DNA of 64,000 nt from an uncultured Bacteroidales bacterium. GTDB taxonomy: Bacteria > Bacteroidota > Bacteroidia > Bacteroidales > F082. Under the pieces are notes generated by a model. The model had not been told where the DNA came from. It did not search any database and saw nothing but the letters and a program-made list of their open reading frames with translations. How positions within the stretch are numbered: the stretch's first letter is position 1; the number at the start of each line of letters is the position of its first letter. Where the stretch lies: positions 1 to 64,000 of the forward strand of contig CAJOEP010000004.1 in assembly GCA_905233445.1 (NCBI GenBank), in the 5' to 3' direction. The translations under genes were made by a program, and so were the position numbers. Below, one piece after another: positions 44,435-54,038 of the stretch.

Positions 44435-46954
44435 ATGAGCACCAACGACATTCAGAACTTTCAGAAACCACTTCAAACTGAAGAGGAAAACACTATCGAT
44501 ATCAAGACTCTTATCATCAAATTCTTGAGTTATTGGTATCTGTTTATCATTTTCGGATTTCTTGGTTTGGCAACAAGCTATATCTACACAAAGTGCAAAC
44601 CTAATGTATATCAGGTTTCATCGACAATTTATATTAAGGAAACGAAGCTGGGAATGGATGCAGCTTCGATGATGACAGGCATGAATTTCAGGAATTACGG
44701 CAATGTCGATAACGAAATCGGTATTTTGCAGTCGTATATGATGGCAGAAAAGGCTTTGAGCGAACTTGATTTCAGGGTGACATACTATAGCAAAGGCAGA
44801 CTGACCACAACCGAGCTTTACAAATCGAGTCCAATCACAGTGGAACTTGACCTTGAACAGCCGCAAATGGTTGGTTTGTTGTATTCCTTGAAAATGGTGG
44901 GCAACGGAAAATATCAGATTACAGCAAAAGACAAAAACAAGGCTATTTATGACTTGCTTGAAGACAAATCTATTGGTTTTGTAGGAGGTGACATTATCAT
45001 TGACACCATCTGTAATTTCGGCGAAAAAGTCACAGTGGGCCATAACACATTCCGTGTCATCATGAACAGCCATTTTAACCCTAATGACAAGAGCTATTAC
45101 AAGTTTTTGTTCCGTATCAACGATATGAAATCGCAAATCGGAGCGATGAGAAGCGGATTCTCGGTGGCAAATTCATCGAAACAGGCTTCAATCCTGGTTC
45201 TCACAGAAAGAGGAAACAACCCTCAAAAGATTGTTGATTATCTGAATACATTGGGAAATCAATATATTAAGAGAGACTTGGATTTAAAGAACAGAGTTTC
45301 TGAGAATACCATCAAATTTATTGATAATGAGTTGGTCGGTATTCAGGAGAAACTTGATGAGGCTGAAATCAACTTGCAGAACTTCCAGGAGGGCAACGAG
45401 TTTATGTATCTTGACGTGCAGTCCCAACAGCTGTTCAACAACATGAAAGACTATGAGAAACGTCGTGCTGAGTTGGAACTCAATCTCAAATATTATACCG
45501 ATTTGAAGACATATGTCCAGGCTAACCTCGACGAGCCAGACAAACTCATCGCGCCGAGTGCCATGGGTATCGGCGACCCGCTTTTGAACAGCCTTGTGGG
45601 TCAGATTGTTGAACTTTCGAGCCGTAAATCGACGCAGCTAATCACTTCGACCGACAAGAACCCTGTTGTTATCAGCCTTGACCAGCAGATTGCTCAGACC
45701 AAGTTGCAGCTGTTGGAGAACATCAACAACATCATCAACAACACCAAGCTCGCTATCAAGGGTATCAACGACAACATCAAGAGCCTTGAGGAGCAGGTGA
45801 AAGAACTGCCAGAAACACAGCGCCAATACCTCGGTTATCAGCGTAGATTCACTTACAGCGAGTCAATTTATAACTTCCTCATGCAGAGACGTTCGGAAGC
45901 CCAGATTCTGAAGGCCAGCAACACTGCAGACAATGAAATCATCGATATTGCAAGACCACAGCTTGTCGTAAAGGTGGCACCTAAGGCTATGATGAACTAT
46001 CTCGTCGGCTTGGTTTTGGGACTTCTTATCCCGGTGGCATTTATTTTGTTGAAAGACTTTTTCAACACGAAGATTTTGGAACGCAAAGACATCGAAAAAG
46101 TGACAAAATACCCGATTATCGGTCAGATTCCGCAGATAGATTCAAGCAAGGGAACCAAAACAATGGTTATCGCATCGCCGAAATCGCCTGCCGCAGAGTC
46201 GTTCCGTTCAATCAGGACAAACCTCGACTTCATCACGCAGGGTAAAGAAAAATACGCTATTCTTGTCACAGGTGATATGGCTTCAGTGGGTAAGACATAT
46301 ATCTCCATCAACATGGCTTCAATTTATGCGTTGTATGGCAAGAAAACGGTGTTGGTTGGTTTTGACTTGCGTAAGCCTCGTCTGTATCAGGAATTCGGTT
46401 TGAGCAACAAGCTTGGAACGACATCATATCTGGCAAACAAAGCGTCTATTGACGAAATCATCCAGCCTTCAGGCAAGCTGCCGGCATTGGATATCGTTTG
46501 CGCAGGTCCTGTTCCGCCAAATCCGGCAGAGCTTATCGCTTCTGACCGCTGCGCACAGTTGTTCAAAGAGTTGAGAGAAAGATATGATTACATCATCATC
46601 GATACTCCGCCTCTCGCTTTGGTTACCGATGCATTCCTTCTGATGAAGCATGTTGACGCCACATGTTATGTCGTCCGTCAAGGTTATACAAACAAGAAAG
46701 TGTTCGCTTCTATCACAAAAGACCTCGAGGAGCGTGGCTTGAAGATAAACATCATCATCAACGGTATCCAGTTTGAGGGAACATACGGCTATCGTTACAG
46801 CTATGGTTATGGAGGCTATGGCTATGGTTATGGCTACGGTTATGGCTATGGCTACGGCTACGGATACGGTTCAGGTTATTATGGCAGCGACCACAGCCAC
46901 AAAAGCAAAAAAGAAAATCTTTTAGAACGTATTATTAGGTATAGAAGGAGTTAA
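44435..46954 (+). CDS. Capsule tyrosine autokinase and co-polymerase (Wzc-like) with a Tyr-Gly tail
   Basis: Inner-membrane regulator of polysaccharide chain length and export. 839 residues: two membrane helices (near 35-55 and 525-545) enclose a periplasmic Wzz and coiled-coil region. A cytoplasmic BY-kinase domain follows with Walker A TGDMASVGKT (about 612-621), Walker A' VLVGFDLRKPR and Walker B YIIIDTPP. Residues about 784-817 are nearly pure Tyr-Gly repeats. BY-kinases normally end in a tyrosine cluster that is autophosphorylated; this is an extreme form. Convergent with recO, 2 bases apart. Confidence 0.94.
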   Translation: MSTNDIQNFQKPLQTEEENTIDIKTLIIKFLSYWYLFIIFGFLGLATSYIYTKCKPNVYQVSSTIYIKETKLGMDAASMMTGMNFRNYGNVDNEIGILQSYMMAEKALSELDFRVTYYSKGRLTTTELYKSSPITVELDLEQPQMVGLLYSLKMVGNGKYQITAKDKNKAIYDLLEDKSIGFVGGDIIIDTICNFGEKVTVGHNTFRVIMNSHFNPNDKSYYKFLFRINDMKSQIGAMRSGFSVANSSKQASILVLTERGNNPQKIVDYLNTLGNQYIKRDLDLKNRVSENTIKFIDNELVGIQEKLDEAEINLQNFQEGNEFMYLDVQSQQLFNNMKDYEKRRAELELNLKYYTDLKTYVQANLDEPDKLIAPSAMGIGDPLLNSLVGQIVELSSRKSTQLITSTDKNPVVISLDQQIAQTKLQLLENINNIINNTKLAIKGINDNIKSLEEQVKELPETQRQYLGYQRRFTYSESIYNFLMQRRSEAQILKASNTADNEIIDIARPQLVVKVAPKAMMNYLVGLVLGLLIPVAFILLKDFFNTKILERKDIEKVTKYPIIGQIPQIDSSKGTKTMVIASPKSPAAESFRSIRTNLDFITQGKEKYAILVTGDMASVGKTYISINMASIYALYGKKTVLVGFDLRKPRLYQEFGLSNKLGTTSYLANKASIDEIIQPSGKLPALDIVCAGPVPPNPAELIASDRCAQLFKELRERYDYIIIDTPPLALVTDAFLLMKHVDATCYVVRQGYTNKKVFASITKDLEERGLKINIIINGIQFEGTYGYRYSYGYGGYGYGYGYGYGYGYGYGYGSGYYGSDHSHKSKKENLLERIIRYRRS
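46784..46884 (+). repeat. Hexanucleotide repeat coding for the Tyr-Gly tail
   Basis: Imperfect GGYTAY repeats (GGCTATGGTTAT and similar) across about 100 bases of the wzc-like gene. Synonymous variation among units suggests selection on the peptide or age of the array; slippage in multiples of 6 would keep the frame. Confidence 0.85.
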
Positions 46955-46956
46955 CT

Positions 46957-47685
46957 CTATACCTGAAGCACAGTCTTCAGGACATCCGCTGATTTCAACT
47001 CATTGAAGCCGCTAACGTGAAGCTTGTAATAAGCTATCACGGCTTCGATGAGTTGACGTCGTTCTTGGAGGTTGACATTCAGATGATTATCGTCTAAAAT
47101 GCTGTTGTCGCAGAGATTATAAAACAGTCGGCTCAGTTTCTTATCGATGATAAGGATGTCGTTTGTCGCATCGTGGCGGAAGCATCCCTCTTCCATATCA
47201 AAGACAAAATCGGGCTGATAGCTTGTGATATTGGGTGAAAAACCGAGAAAATCGGCTAATTTCAATGCGAATTTCAGCGGGAAATCGGCATAATTGGCTG
47301 TCATATCGTCGAGATGTGTCAGGGAATGATGGATAAAACCGAAAAGCTCTAGGTCTGTTTCTGAGTCTTGAATCGATTTCGACAGCAGTTCGCAGATGAA
47401 CAGCACTATGGCGTTTTTATTAATATTAATAGGTATATCCTGATATGCGTATTCGATGCCGGCTTCTTTGAGATAGCCCAGATCGCCTTTGGATTTGGCG
47501 CAGACAATGTTGAGTAATGTAAGAGGTTGGAAGAGAGCCGCCCGGATTTTTGCGTTTTTGCCAAATGCTCCTTTTACCATGAAAGACTGAAGGCCGTTTT
47601 GTTCTGTCAAAAGCTTGACAATCAGACTGTTATCGCCATATCGTATGGCTTTCAGGACGATGGCGCGTGTCTTTTCGGCGTTCAT
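46957..47685 (-). CDS. recO: DNA repair protein RecO
   Basis: Loads RecA at gaps together with RecR. 242 residues; the N-terminal OB fold begins EKTRAIVLKAIRYGDNSLIVKLLTEQNG and continues VKGAFG.K..I...LFQPLTLL, typical of Bacteroidota RecO, followed by the all-helical domain. It starts 2 bases after the porZ stop and so is co-transcribed with it. Confidence 0.92.
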   Translation of the reverse strand: MNAEKTRAIVLKAIRYGDNSLIVKLLTEQNGLQSFMVKGAFGKNAKIRAALFQPLTLLNIVCAKSKGDLGYLKEAGIEYAYQDIPININKNAIVLFICELLSKSIQDSETDLELFGFIHHSLTHLDDMTANYADFPLKFALKLADFLGFSPNITSYQPDFVFDMEEGCFRHDATNDILIIDKKLSRLFYNLCDNSILDDNHLNVNLQERRQLIEAVIAYYKLHVSGFNELKSADVLKTVLQV

Positions 47686-47687
47686 TA

Positions 47688-49952
47688 TTATTTCATGATA
47701 AGGACCTTGGTGGCGTAGGTTTCTTTACCTGTTTCGTCGCTGACGAAGATGAGATATATGCCTGGTTCGACTTTGTTTCCGTTTATGTCGGTGCAGTTCC
47801 ACACGGCTTGACCGCCTTCGGCTTTCATATGTGTGACGAAGGTGCCGTTGGTGGTTGTGATTTTTACTAAAGCATTGGCAACCAATCCTTTAATACCTAC
47901 TATGCCGTTATGTTCGGGGCGTACTGGGTTAGGATATACGGTGACATTGGTGTTTTCTTCATAGCCTTTGGTGGCGGTTCCTTTGTATGATATGATGCCG
48001 AGGTCGGTGGCGAAATAAACGTTACCGTCGTCATCTATTGCTATGTCTTTCACAGTGTTAGAGAACAGCGGGCTGTTTTCGACGGTGAAGTGGTGATATG
48101 TCGTCTGTCCGTCGTTGGAGGTGTGGATAACGCCATTTGTCGTGCCGAACCATAGGTTGTTTGCGCCGTCAACGGCTATTGCCAGCACCGACTGTCCTGA
48201 GAGGAGATAGTCGGCTTGTCCGGTGCCGTCGTTGCGTGGGATGAGTATTCGCGAGCAGGCATAGGTGCTGTTTTTGAATATTTTTTTGGAGTCGTAAAAC
48301 AGTGCCACGCCGTCGGTGGTGCCGACCCACACGGTGCCGTTGTTGTCGGTGACGAAGCAGTTGACATCGCCAGGAAGGTTTCCGGTATTAGCTCCCGTGT
48401 TGACGGTTTTGACGGTGTTGTTATAGAACAATGTTATTTCACCCAGACGTTTGTAAATCCATTTGATGTCGTTTTTGTCAACCATCAGACGGCCGATGTC
48501 ATTGGTACCTATGTTGTAGGCCTGCCATGTCCCGTCGGTTTTCCATACAGAAAGCATCTTGTCGGTGCCGCTGTTTGCAAGCCACATATTGTTGCCGCTG
48601 TCGAAATCGAACCCTGAAATATATGTGTATTTGATAAGGAGATGTTCTCCCAAGCTGCTGTTATAATAATTGTAATTCTTTTTGAAAATGCCGTTTTCGA
48701 ACACCAGAAGGCCTTTGTCGAAAGTGGCGACGTAAACGACATTGCCGTTGCGCGGGTCGGCTTTCACGCAAGTGATATCGGTAATGCTGTCCAAGACATG
48801 TGCCGCCCATTTGTTAGTGGAAGTCCATGACACTCCGTCGTATTTGAAGAAACCGTCGTAGTTCCATGTCTTTGCCCAAGTGCTGGTATAACCTCCGGGA
48901 GCCACCCATAGATTGTTTTCGAATGTATTCAGATAAAATGAGTTAGCTGAATTAGGGCCGTTAAAATCAACGCTTTTGTAGGAGCCGTCAAGACTGACAC
49001 TAATCAAAGAATTATAGGTTGAACCGGTCCAATAGCAATTTCGGGCATTGTCGTATGTCGTGGACTGCGGATAATTGCCGCTATGGCTAAATAACAGTTC
49101 TTTGTTCGCATTGTAAACCTTGAAATTCCTATTGTGTTCGGTAACGATTAATTTATCGTCGCATGCTCTGATTTCGCCGATGATATTTTGTGTATTGTCG
49201 AAGAAGTAACTCCATGATATTGAGTCTGTTATGACTAGCAATCGGTCGGAGTCATGTTCGTTGTCGGAGTAGTTTGCCACCACATAGTCGCCGAAACGTT
49301 CGATTTGTGAAAAATTACTTGCTCCATAAGGCAGATGGTGTGAAAAACGATGCCATTGTGAGAAGTCGGCTAGGTGAGTGTTGTCGGCGTCGGCGTAGTA
49401 GATGCCACTTTCTGTAGCAGCGTAAAAGACATTATTTAAAAGAGTTAAATCATTGACATTCATATAATTGCCATTTGGGCCAATGATATATGTGTCTTGT
49501 ACTTCTTTTCGATTGAGGTCGATGACAACAATTCCGAATCCGCAGCAGACGTATGCCAAATGTTCTTTAAAGAACACATTATTGATGGTTTTGTTGCCGA
49601 GGATATACTTATTATAGATATCCGGGATGTTGGTCACATTACCTTGATTATCAATGATATCGATATTTGTATTTGTGTATCCGACAAACAAAACATCATT
49701 TGTTTCGCTGTATTTAACTATGCTGATGCCAATGTCAGACAGGCTGTTCGCTTTAGATAAGTGATTGATACTGTTGTCGTTTGTGTTATAGTAGAATATG
49801 TCGTATGGTGTGGCGGCGAATATTTTTTCATGCATAATATCGACGCATACGACATTTCGTCCTGGTGTGTGTGCAACCCATTCGCCGATTTTTTGGGCAT
49901 CGATGGTGCATACCAAGGATAACAGTGCAAAAAAGAGTACAATTTTTTTCAT
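47688..49952 (-). CDS. porZ: T9SS component PorZ (beta-propeller, sorting domain)
   Basis: PorZ is a surface protein of the T9SS attachment complex that in P. gingivalis supplies anionic LPS for cargo anchoring. This 754-residue protein has a signal peptide (MKKIVLFFALLSLVCTIDA), then IGEWVAHTPGRNVVCV, HLSKANSLSDIGISIVKYSE and INNVFFKEHLAYVCCGFGIVVIDLNRKE, all PorZ-like, with two propellers (repeats such as VWVGTTDGVALF and NLWFGTTNGVI). It ends in a sorting domain (VYPNPVRPEHNG ... GIYLIFVSDETGKETYATK). Its ATG is 3 bases after the tRNA-Arg 3' end, leaving no room for a normal ribosome-binding site outside the tRNA. Confidence 0.88.
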   Translation of the reverse strand: MKKIVLFFALLSLVCTIDAQKIGEWVAHTPGRNVVCVDIMHEKIFAATPYDIFYYNTNDNSINHLSKANSLSDIGISIVKYSETNDVLFVGYTNTNIDIIDNQGNVTNIPDIYNKYILGNKTINNVFFKEHLAYVCCGFGIVVIDLNRKEVQDTYIIGPNGNYMNVNDLTLLNNVFYAATESGIYYADADNTHLADFSQWHRFSHHLPYGASNFSQIERFGDYVVANYSDNEHDSDRLLVITDSISWSYFFDNTQNIIGEIRACDDKLIVTEHNRNFKVYNANKELLFSHSGNYPQSTTYDNARNCYWTGSTYNSLISVSLDGSYKSVDFNGPNSANSFYLNTFENNLWVAPGGYTSTWAKTWNYDGFFKYDGVSWTSTNKWAAHVLDSITDITCVKADPRNGNVVYVATFDKGLLVFENGIFKKNYNYYNSSLGEHLLIKYTYISGFDFDSGNNMWLANSGTDKMLSVWKTDGTWQAYNIGTNDIGRLMVDKNDIKWIYKRLGEITLFYNNTVKTVNTGANTGNLPGDVNCFVTDNNGTVWVGTTDGVALFYDSKKIFKNSTYACSRILIPRNDGTGQADYLLSGQSVLAIAVDGANNLWFGTTNGVIHTSNDGQTTYHHFTVENSPLFSNTVKDIAIDDDGNVYFATDLGIISYKGTATKGYEENTNVTVYPNPVRPEHNGIVGIKGLVANALVKITTTNGTFVTHMKAEGGQAVWNCTDINGNKVEPGIYLIFVSDETGKETYATKVLIMK

Positions 49953-49955
49953 TTG

Positions 49956-50027
49956 TACCCCGGCTGGGAATCGAACCCAAATCTCAGGTTTAGGAAACCT
50001 CCGTTCTATCCGTTGAACTACCAGGGC
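49956..50027 (-). tRNA. tRNA-Arg (CCT)
   Basis: 72-base cloverleaf on the minus strand. Acceptor GCCCTGG/CCGGGGT has two G-U pairs; the D stem is GTTC/GAAC; the anticodon loop TTCCTAA gives anticodon CCT; T arm TTGGG/CCCAG with TTCGATT; discriminator A; CCA not encoded. The outermost pair of the anticodon stem (27-43) is a G-G mismatch. Reads AGG. porZ begins 3 bases downstream. Confidence 0.92.
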
Positions 50028-50037
50028 ATTTCTGGGT

Positions 50038-50046
50038 GCAAAATTA
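50038..50046 (-). promoter_or_regulatory. -7 promoter box for tRNA-Arg/porZ/recO
   Basis: Minus strand TAATTTTGC, 10 bases before the tRNA 5' end. No other minus-strand box lies between the tRNA and porZ. Confidence 0.6.
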
Positions 50047-50088
50047 CGAATTTTTTAAAATAATTGCACATTATATTTCCTAATTGTT

Positions 50089-50097
50089 TAATTTTGC
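50089..50097 (+). promoter_or_regulatory. -7 promoter box for panC-panD
   Basis: TAATTTTGC, 28 bases before ATG 50126. Confidence 0.6.
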
Positions 50098-50125
50098 ATG
50101 ATTTTTTGTATAAAAATTGAATAAA

Positions 50126-50971
50126 ATGATTCAAGTGTTTAACTATATCGCTGATCTTCAATCGTTTTTGAAGGCTAAACGCGACTCGGGCCTTTCTGTT
50201 GGCCTTGTCCCGACCATGGGAGCATTGCATGAAGGACATCTCTCGTTGATTCGTCGTGCTAAGAAAGAGAACAACATTGCTGTGGCAAGTGTTTTTGTAA
50301 ACCCTGTTCAGTTTAACAACCCAACGGATTTGGAGAAATACCCGCGCACTCCTGAAAGAGATGTGGCATTGCTTGAAAGTGCAGGTTGCGATGCGGTTTT
50401 TATGCCGTCGGTGGAGGAGATGTATCCTACAAAAGTGGAGGATCATTACGATTTCGGATTGATTGAGCATGTGATGGAAGGCGCTTGCCGTCCCGGACAC
50501 TTCAACGGAGTGGCGATAGTGGTACGCAAATTGTTCGAGATTGTGGAGCCTAACAGAGCTTATTTCGGTGAGAAAGACTTCCAGCAGCTGGCTATCATCA
50601 AAAAATTGGTGAAAGATTACAATATAAATCTCGAAGTGGTGCCATGCGATATCATTCGTGAGAAAGACGGACTCGCCATGAGTTCAAGAAATATGCGCCT
50701 TAACGCTGACGAACGTGCTATAGCACCTATGATTTGCAAGGTTTTAAAAGAGACTATTGCGGATTATGAGACCATGAGTCCGGCCGAGATGAAGGCTTTG
50801 GCACTGAAAAAATACTCTGAGATAAAACAATTTGACGTTGAATACGTTGAGATAGCAGACGAGACCACTTTGCAGACCGTCACCGACTGGAAAGACAGCG
50901 AGCATGCGAGGATTTTCGTGGCACTGCAGCTCGGACCGGTCCGTTTAATTGATAATATGAGAATTTATTAA
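50126..50971 (+). CDS. panC: Pantothenate synthetase (pantoate-beta-alanine ligase)
   Basis: ATP-dependent joining of pantoate and beta-alanine in coenzyme A synthesis. 281 residues with [20 protein letters not shown] (HIGH-like motif), [22 protein letters not shown] and [19 protein letters not shown] 50126 is preferred to TTG 50117. panD starts one base after the stop. Confidence 0.96.
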   Translation: MIQVFNYIADLQSFLKAKRDSGLSVGLVPTMGALHEGHLSLIRRAKKENNIAVASVFVNPVQFNNPTDLEKYPRTPERDVALLESAGCDAVFMPSVEEMYPTKVEDHYDFGLIEHVMEGACRPGHFNGVAIVVRKLFEIVEPNRAYFGEKDFQQLAIIKKLVKDYNINLEVVPCDIIREKDGLAMSSRNMRLNADERAIAPMICKVLKETIADYETMSPAEMKALALKKYSEIKQFDVEYVEIADETTLQTVTDWKDSEHARIFVALQLGPVRLIDNMRIY

Positions 50972-50972
50972 G

Positions 50973-51317
50973 ATGAACATAGAGATTCTTAAATCGAAGA
51001 TACATCGCGCCACTGTCACGCAGGCTGACCTTGACTATATCGGAAGCATCACTATTGATGAAGACCTGATGGATGCCGTCAATCTCATTGAAAATGAGAA
51101 AGTTGACATCTACGACGTCACCAATGGCAACCGCCTGCACACCTATGTCATCAAGGGCAAGAGAGGCAGCGGCGTCATCGGAATAAACGGAGCGGCGGCA
51201 CATCTCGTGAAGAAAGGCGACCTCGTGATTATCGCTTCTTACTGCTCGATGGACTTCGAAGAGGCCAAGAAATTCAAGCCGATGATTGTTTTTCCTGACA
51301 AAAACAACAAAATTTGA
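50973..51317 (+). CDS. panD: Aspartate 1-decarboxylase
   Basis: Makes beta-alanine for PanC. 114 residues; the self-cleavage site is Gly24-Ser25 (DYIGSITID), which generates the pyruvoyl cofactor. Other motifs are [12 protein letters not shown] and [11 protein letters not shown]. Its TGA overlaps the next TTG start by 4 bases. Confidence 0.96.
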   Translation: MNIEILKSKIHRATVTQADLDYIGSITIDEDLMDAVNLIENEKVDIYDVTNGNRLHTYVIKGKRGSGVIGINGAAAHLVKKGDLVIIASYCSMDFEEAKKFKPMIVFPDKNNKI

Positions 51318-52297
51318 ATAAAAAAACGTCCAAAACCCTGTGGTATATAGCCTTTCTCGCCTTGGGAGTGGCTTTGTTATGGTTCAGCTTCCGTAACATC
51401 GATTTGTCACAGCTTTGGACCGACATCAAATCAGCGAAATATTCGTGGATGCTTCTGAGTTTGGCATGTCTTGCCATCTCATTGTTTTTCAGAGCTTTAC
51501 GATGGAATATTCAAATTGAGGCACTCGGCTATAAAACGAGAGCCTCATCAACTTATGGTGCCGTTTTGATTGCCTATCTGGCAAACTGCATCTTTCCGCG
51601 ACTCGGTGAAGTGGTGCGCTGCAGCGTGCTGAAACGCAAGGAAAACATACCGTTCGATAAGACCTTGGGCTCAGTGATTTCTGAGAGAATTATCGACTTG
51701 CTGGTGCTTTTCACCTTGGCGTTTCTTGTCATCGTTTTTCAATGGAAACTTCTCGGAAGCCTCATCACCTCTTGGATGGTGCCGCTTCTTAACAAGCTGA
51801 TGGACAATGTGTTGCTGGGAATAATTGCGATAGTTGCTGGTATTGTTTTCATCATTTTCTTGGTAAAAATAATCCGACAAAACAAAAAAATCGCTTCGCT
51901 TTGGCATGGTTTTCTCGATGGCATAAAATCTGTCGTGACGATGAAGAAGAAATGGCGCTTTGTGCTGTATACACTGGGCGTTTGGGGCTTTTACGTCATC
52001 ATGACATGGCTTCCTTTTTATATGTTAGTTGAGACAAGTCATCTTGGCGTGGTAGAGGCGATAACTCTGCTTGGCATTGCAACTTTAGGCTTTGTGGCAC
52101 CTGTTCCTGGAGGCATCGGCACATATCATTTCATCGCCATCACCTTGCTGAGCGGCTTTTATAGCATCTCGGAGCAAGTAGCAGGCTCATTTGCGGCCAT
52201 CAACCACGGTTCACAGATGGTTTTTTATCTCATCACAGGCATTTTAGCCTATTTGGTGATGTTCTTTTTTGACAAGAGGAAAGCATTAAACCAATAA
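51314..52297 (+). CDS. Flippase-like membrane protein (UPF0104 / LPG synthase TM family)
   Basis: 327 residues with about eight membrane helices. Family landmarks are [43 protein letters not shown] and a late [14 protein letters not shown]. Members include MprF flippase domains and AglD-type proteins; its substrate is unknown. There is no Met before residue 45, so TTG 51314, overlapping the panD stop, is the likely start. Confidence 0.85.
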   Translation: MNKKTSKTLWYIAFLALGVALLWFSFRNIDLSQLWTDIKSAKYSWMLLSLACLAISLFFRALRWNIQIEALGYKTRASSTYGAVLIAYLANCIFPRLGEVVRCSVLKRKENIPFDKTLGSVISERIIDLLVLFTLAFLVIVFQWKLLGSLITSWMVPLLNKLMDNVLLGIIAIVAGIVFIIFLVKIIRQNKKIASLWHGFLDGIKSVVTMKKKWRFVLYTLGVWGFYVIMTWLPFYMLVETSHLGVVEAITLLGIATLGFVAPVPGGIGTYHFIAITLLSGFYSISEQVAGSFAAINHGSQMVFYLITGILAYLVMFFFDKRKALNQ

Positions 52298-52322
52298 AAA
52301 AGCCCGACTTTCGCCGGGCTGT
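52297..52322 (-). terminator. Rho-independent terminator for the minus-strand lipoprotein gene
   Basis: Read on the minus strand: AGCCCGGCGAAAGTCGGGCT followed by TTTTTT. The T-run is only on the minus side, 18 bases after the lipoprotein stop. Confidence 0.8.
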
Positions 52323-52339
52323 AATTCATAAGAATAATA

Positions 52340-53290
52340 CTATTCTTCAACTAGATAGTTGAAACTAAAGCGATATTCATAGCAATCTTTGTACCAAATG
52401 TCATCGTATGGTCCGCTTATGTATTCAGAGGTATAAGACATCTGCATTGGATAGTTTTCGTAATAGTTGTACGAATATGTATAGTCGTAGCCATCTGAAG
52501 AATGGGATGATTTAACGTTGTGTTGAGACAGATTTGTGATTCCGGAGTCGAATATCGCATATGCTGTCAGAGCGTTACTACCGTAGTAAGGATTATTTTT
52601 GTTATCGTAGGTATAGTTGGTAGTATAATTGCCTTCACCTGGATAATACTCACGAATCTTCGTTATGTCGTCGCCGGTCCATGTTAGGATAATATATGGC
52701 AAATCGTCTCTTTGAATTGATTCTTTATGGTCTTTAAAATGTTGGAAGTTCTTCATGAACGAAATCTGGCGGTCGGATGATTTTTCGTCATCACTGTAAT
52801 AGATGCAATTGGCTCTTGTTATCTTGTCGCCTGAATATACCAGTTCGTATGCCTCATAAAGGATGTTGTCCTCATAAATCTCGAACTTATTGATTTTAGA
52901 ATCATTGTAATAGAACAACATATAATAAGATAATTCACCTTCATAGTATGATTCTATGCGATTGACGTTTCCGGCATTGTTATAATAGAAATAACGTGTG
53001 CAGCGAACCTCATCGTTTCCCCAATAATGGTCTATTTGGTCTATTTTATCGCCATCCCAGTACCACTCGTCTTCCAATTTGCTTGGATTAGAGTAGTGAT
53101 AAATCTCTTCCCAATACACTTGGTCATTGGATACGTAACTTGTGCTGGTTGAAGCTTCATATACTTGGCTTATTTTCTTCCCAACGGTTGATGTGCCACC
53201 ACCTCCGCCACTAGGAGATGCTGAATCTTGTGTGCATGATGTGAGCAATGCTATGCAACCTACTAATGCTGATAGAAATAATTTTTTCAT
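52340..53290 (-). CDS. Lipoprotein of unknown function, YD-like beta repeats
   Basis: 316 residues from ATG 53290. Lipobox IALLTSCTQDS is followed by a Gly-rich linker (SPSGGGGGTSTV). The rest is rich in Tyr, Asp and Ser with strand pairs such as RYFYYNNAGNVNRIESYYEGE and LVYSGDKITRANCIYY, resembling DUF4595/YD-type proteins. Function unknown; probably on the cell surface. It has its own promoter and terminator, so it is a single-gene unit. Confidence 0.78.
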   Translation of the reverse strand: MKKLFLSALVGCIALLTSCTQDSASPSGGGGGTSTVGKKISQVYEASTSTSYVSNDQVYWEEIYHYSNPSKLEDEWYWDGDKIDQIDHYWGNDEVRCTRYFYYNNAGNVNRIESYYEGELSYYMLFYYNDSKINKFEIYEDNILYEAYELVYSGDKITRANCIYYSDDEKSSDRQISFMKNFQHFKDHKESIQRDDLPYIILTWTGDDITKIREYYPGEGNYTTNYTYDNKNNPYYGSNALTAYAIFDSGITNLSQHNVKSSHSSDGYDYTYSYNYYENYPMQMSYTSEYISGPYDDIWYKDCYEYRFSFNYLVEE

Positions 53291-53328
53291 AACTGAATGA
53301 TTTTGATTGAAAACTGAAATAATACACT

Positions 53329-53337
53329 GCAAAAATA
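53329..53337 (-). promoter_or_regulatory. -7 promoter box for the lipoprotein gene
   Basis: Minus strand TATTTTTGC, 38 bases before ATG 53290; divergent from the box at 53360. Confidence 0.55.
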
Positions 53338-53359
53338 GTTATTTATTCGAATAATTGAT

Positions 53360-53368
53360 TATTTTTGC
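53360..53368 (+). promoter_or_regulatory. -7 promoter box for rfaE2
   Basis: TATTTTTGC, only 9 bases before ATG 53378, so the leader is a few bases at most. Confidence 0.55.
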
Positions 53369-53377
53369 AAAAAAATT

Positions 53378-53866
53378 ATGAATTACTTCGAAAAGATAAA
53401 CAATAAGCTCCTTGACGGAGACGGTCTCGCGGCGTGGCTTAACGATTGCAGGAAAAACGGCAAGAAAATCGTGTTTTCGAACGGCTGTTTTGACATTTTG
53501 CATCGCGGACACGTTGAATATCTCGCAAAAGCAGCCTCTTTCGGCGATGTGATGGTAATCGGACTGAACACAGACGCTTCTGTCAGGCGTTTGAAAGGTC
53601 CTTCGCGCCCGGTTAATGACGAGAACGCTCGTGCTTTTGTGCTTGCAGGCCTCGAGTTTGTGAGCGCAGTGGTTCTTTTTGATGAAGACACTCCTTATAA
53701 TCTGATAAAGACCGTTCAGCCTGATGTCTTGGTGAAAGGCAGCGACTACAAGCCGGAAAACATCGTTGGATACGACATTGTGACCGCCAAAGGCGGAAAA
53801 GTTGTTACGGTTGACTTGGTTGAGGGATATTCAACCACGAAGACGATCGAAAAGATGCAGAAATAA
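53378..53866 (+). CDS. rfaE2: Heptose 1-phosphate adenylyltransferase
   Basis: Makes ADP-heptose for the LPS core. 162 residues, the stand-alone C-terminal half of E. coli HldE: NGCFDILHRGHVEYL (HxGH nucleotidyltransferase motif), RLKGPSRPVN, VLVKGSDYK and YSTTKTIEK. The kinase half is not next to it. Confidence 0.93.
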   Translation: MNYFEKINNKLLDGDGLAAWLNDCRKNGKKIVFSNGCFDILHRGHVEYLAKAASFGDVMVIGLNTDASVRRLKGPSRPVNDENARAFVLAGLEFVSAVVLFDEDTPYNLIKTVQPDVLVKGSDYKPENIVGYDIVTAKGGKVVTVDLVEGYSTTKTIEKMQK

Positions 53867-53871
53867 TTATT

Positions 53872-54031
53872 TCTCACAGATTTCACAGATTACACAGAAC
53901 CGTTCTTCCGATAGATATAGTTCGCAAGCGAATAGATATCACAGATTTTAATTTCCGTGAAATCAGATTGCTTTAGCAATCAAAATATAAATACGGAAAA
54001 ATCAGTGAAAATCCGTGTAATCTGTGAGAGA
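53872..54031. repeat. Terminal-inverted-repeat element, copy 2 (160 bp)
   Basis: Starts TCTCACAGATT, ends AATCTGTGAGAGA, with the core ATTTCCGTGAAATC and a GATTGCTTTAGCAATC hairpin, as in 5308-5421. It also carries a TTCGCAAGCGAA hairpin. Lies between convergent rfaE2 and rlmI. Non-coding. Confidence 0.8.
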
Positions 54032-54038
54032 ATTATAA

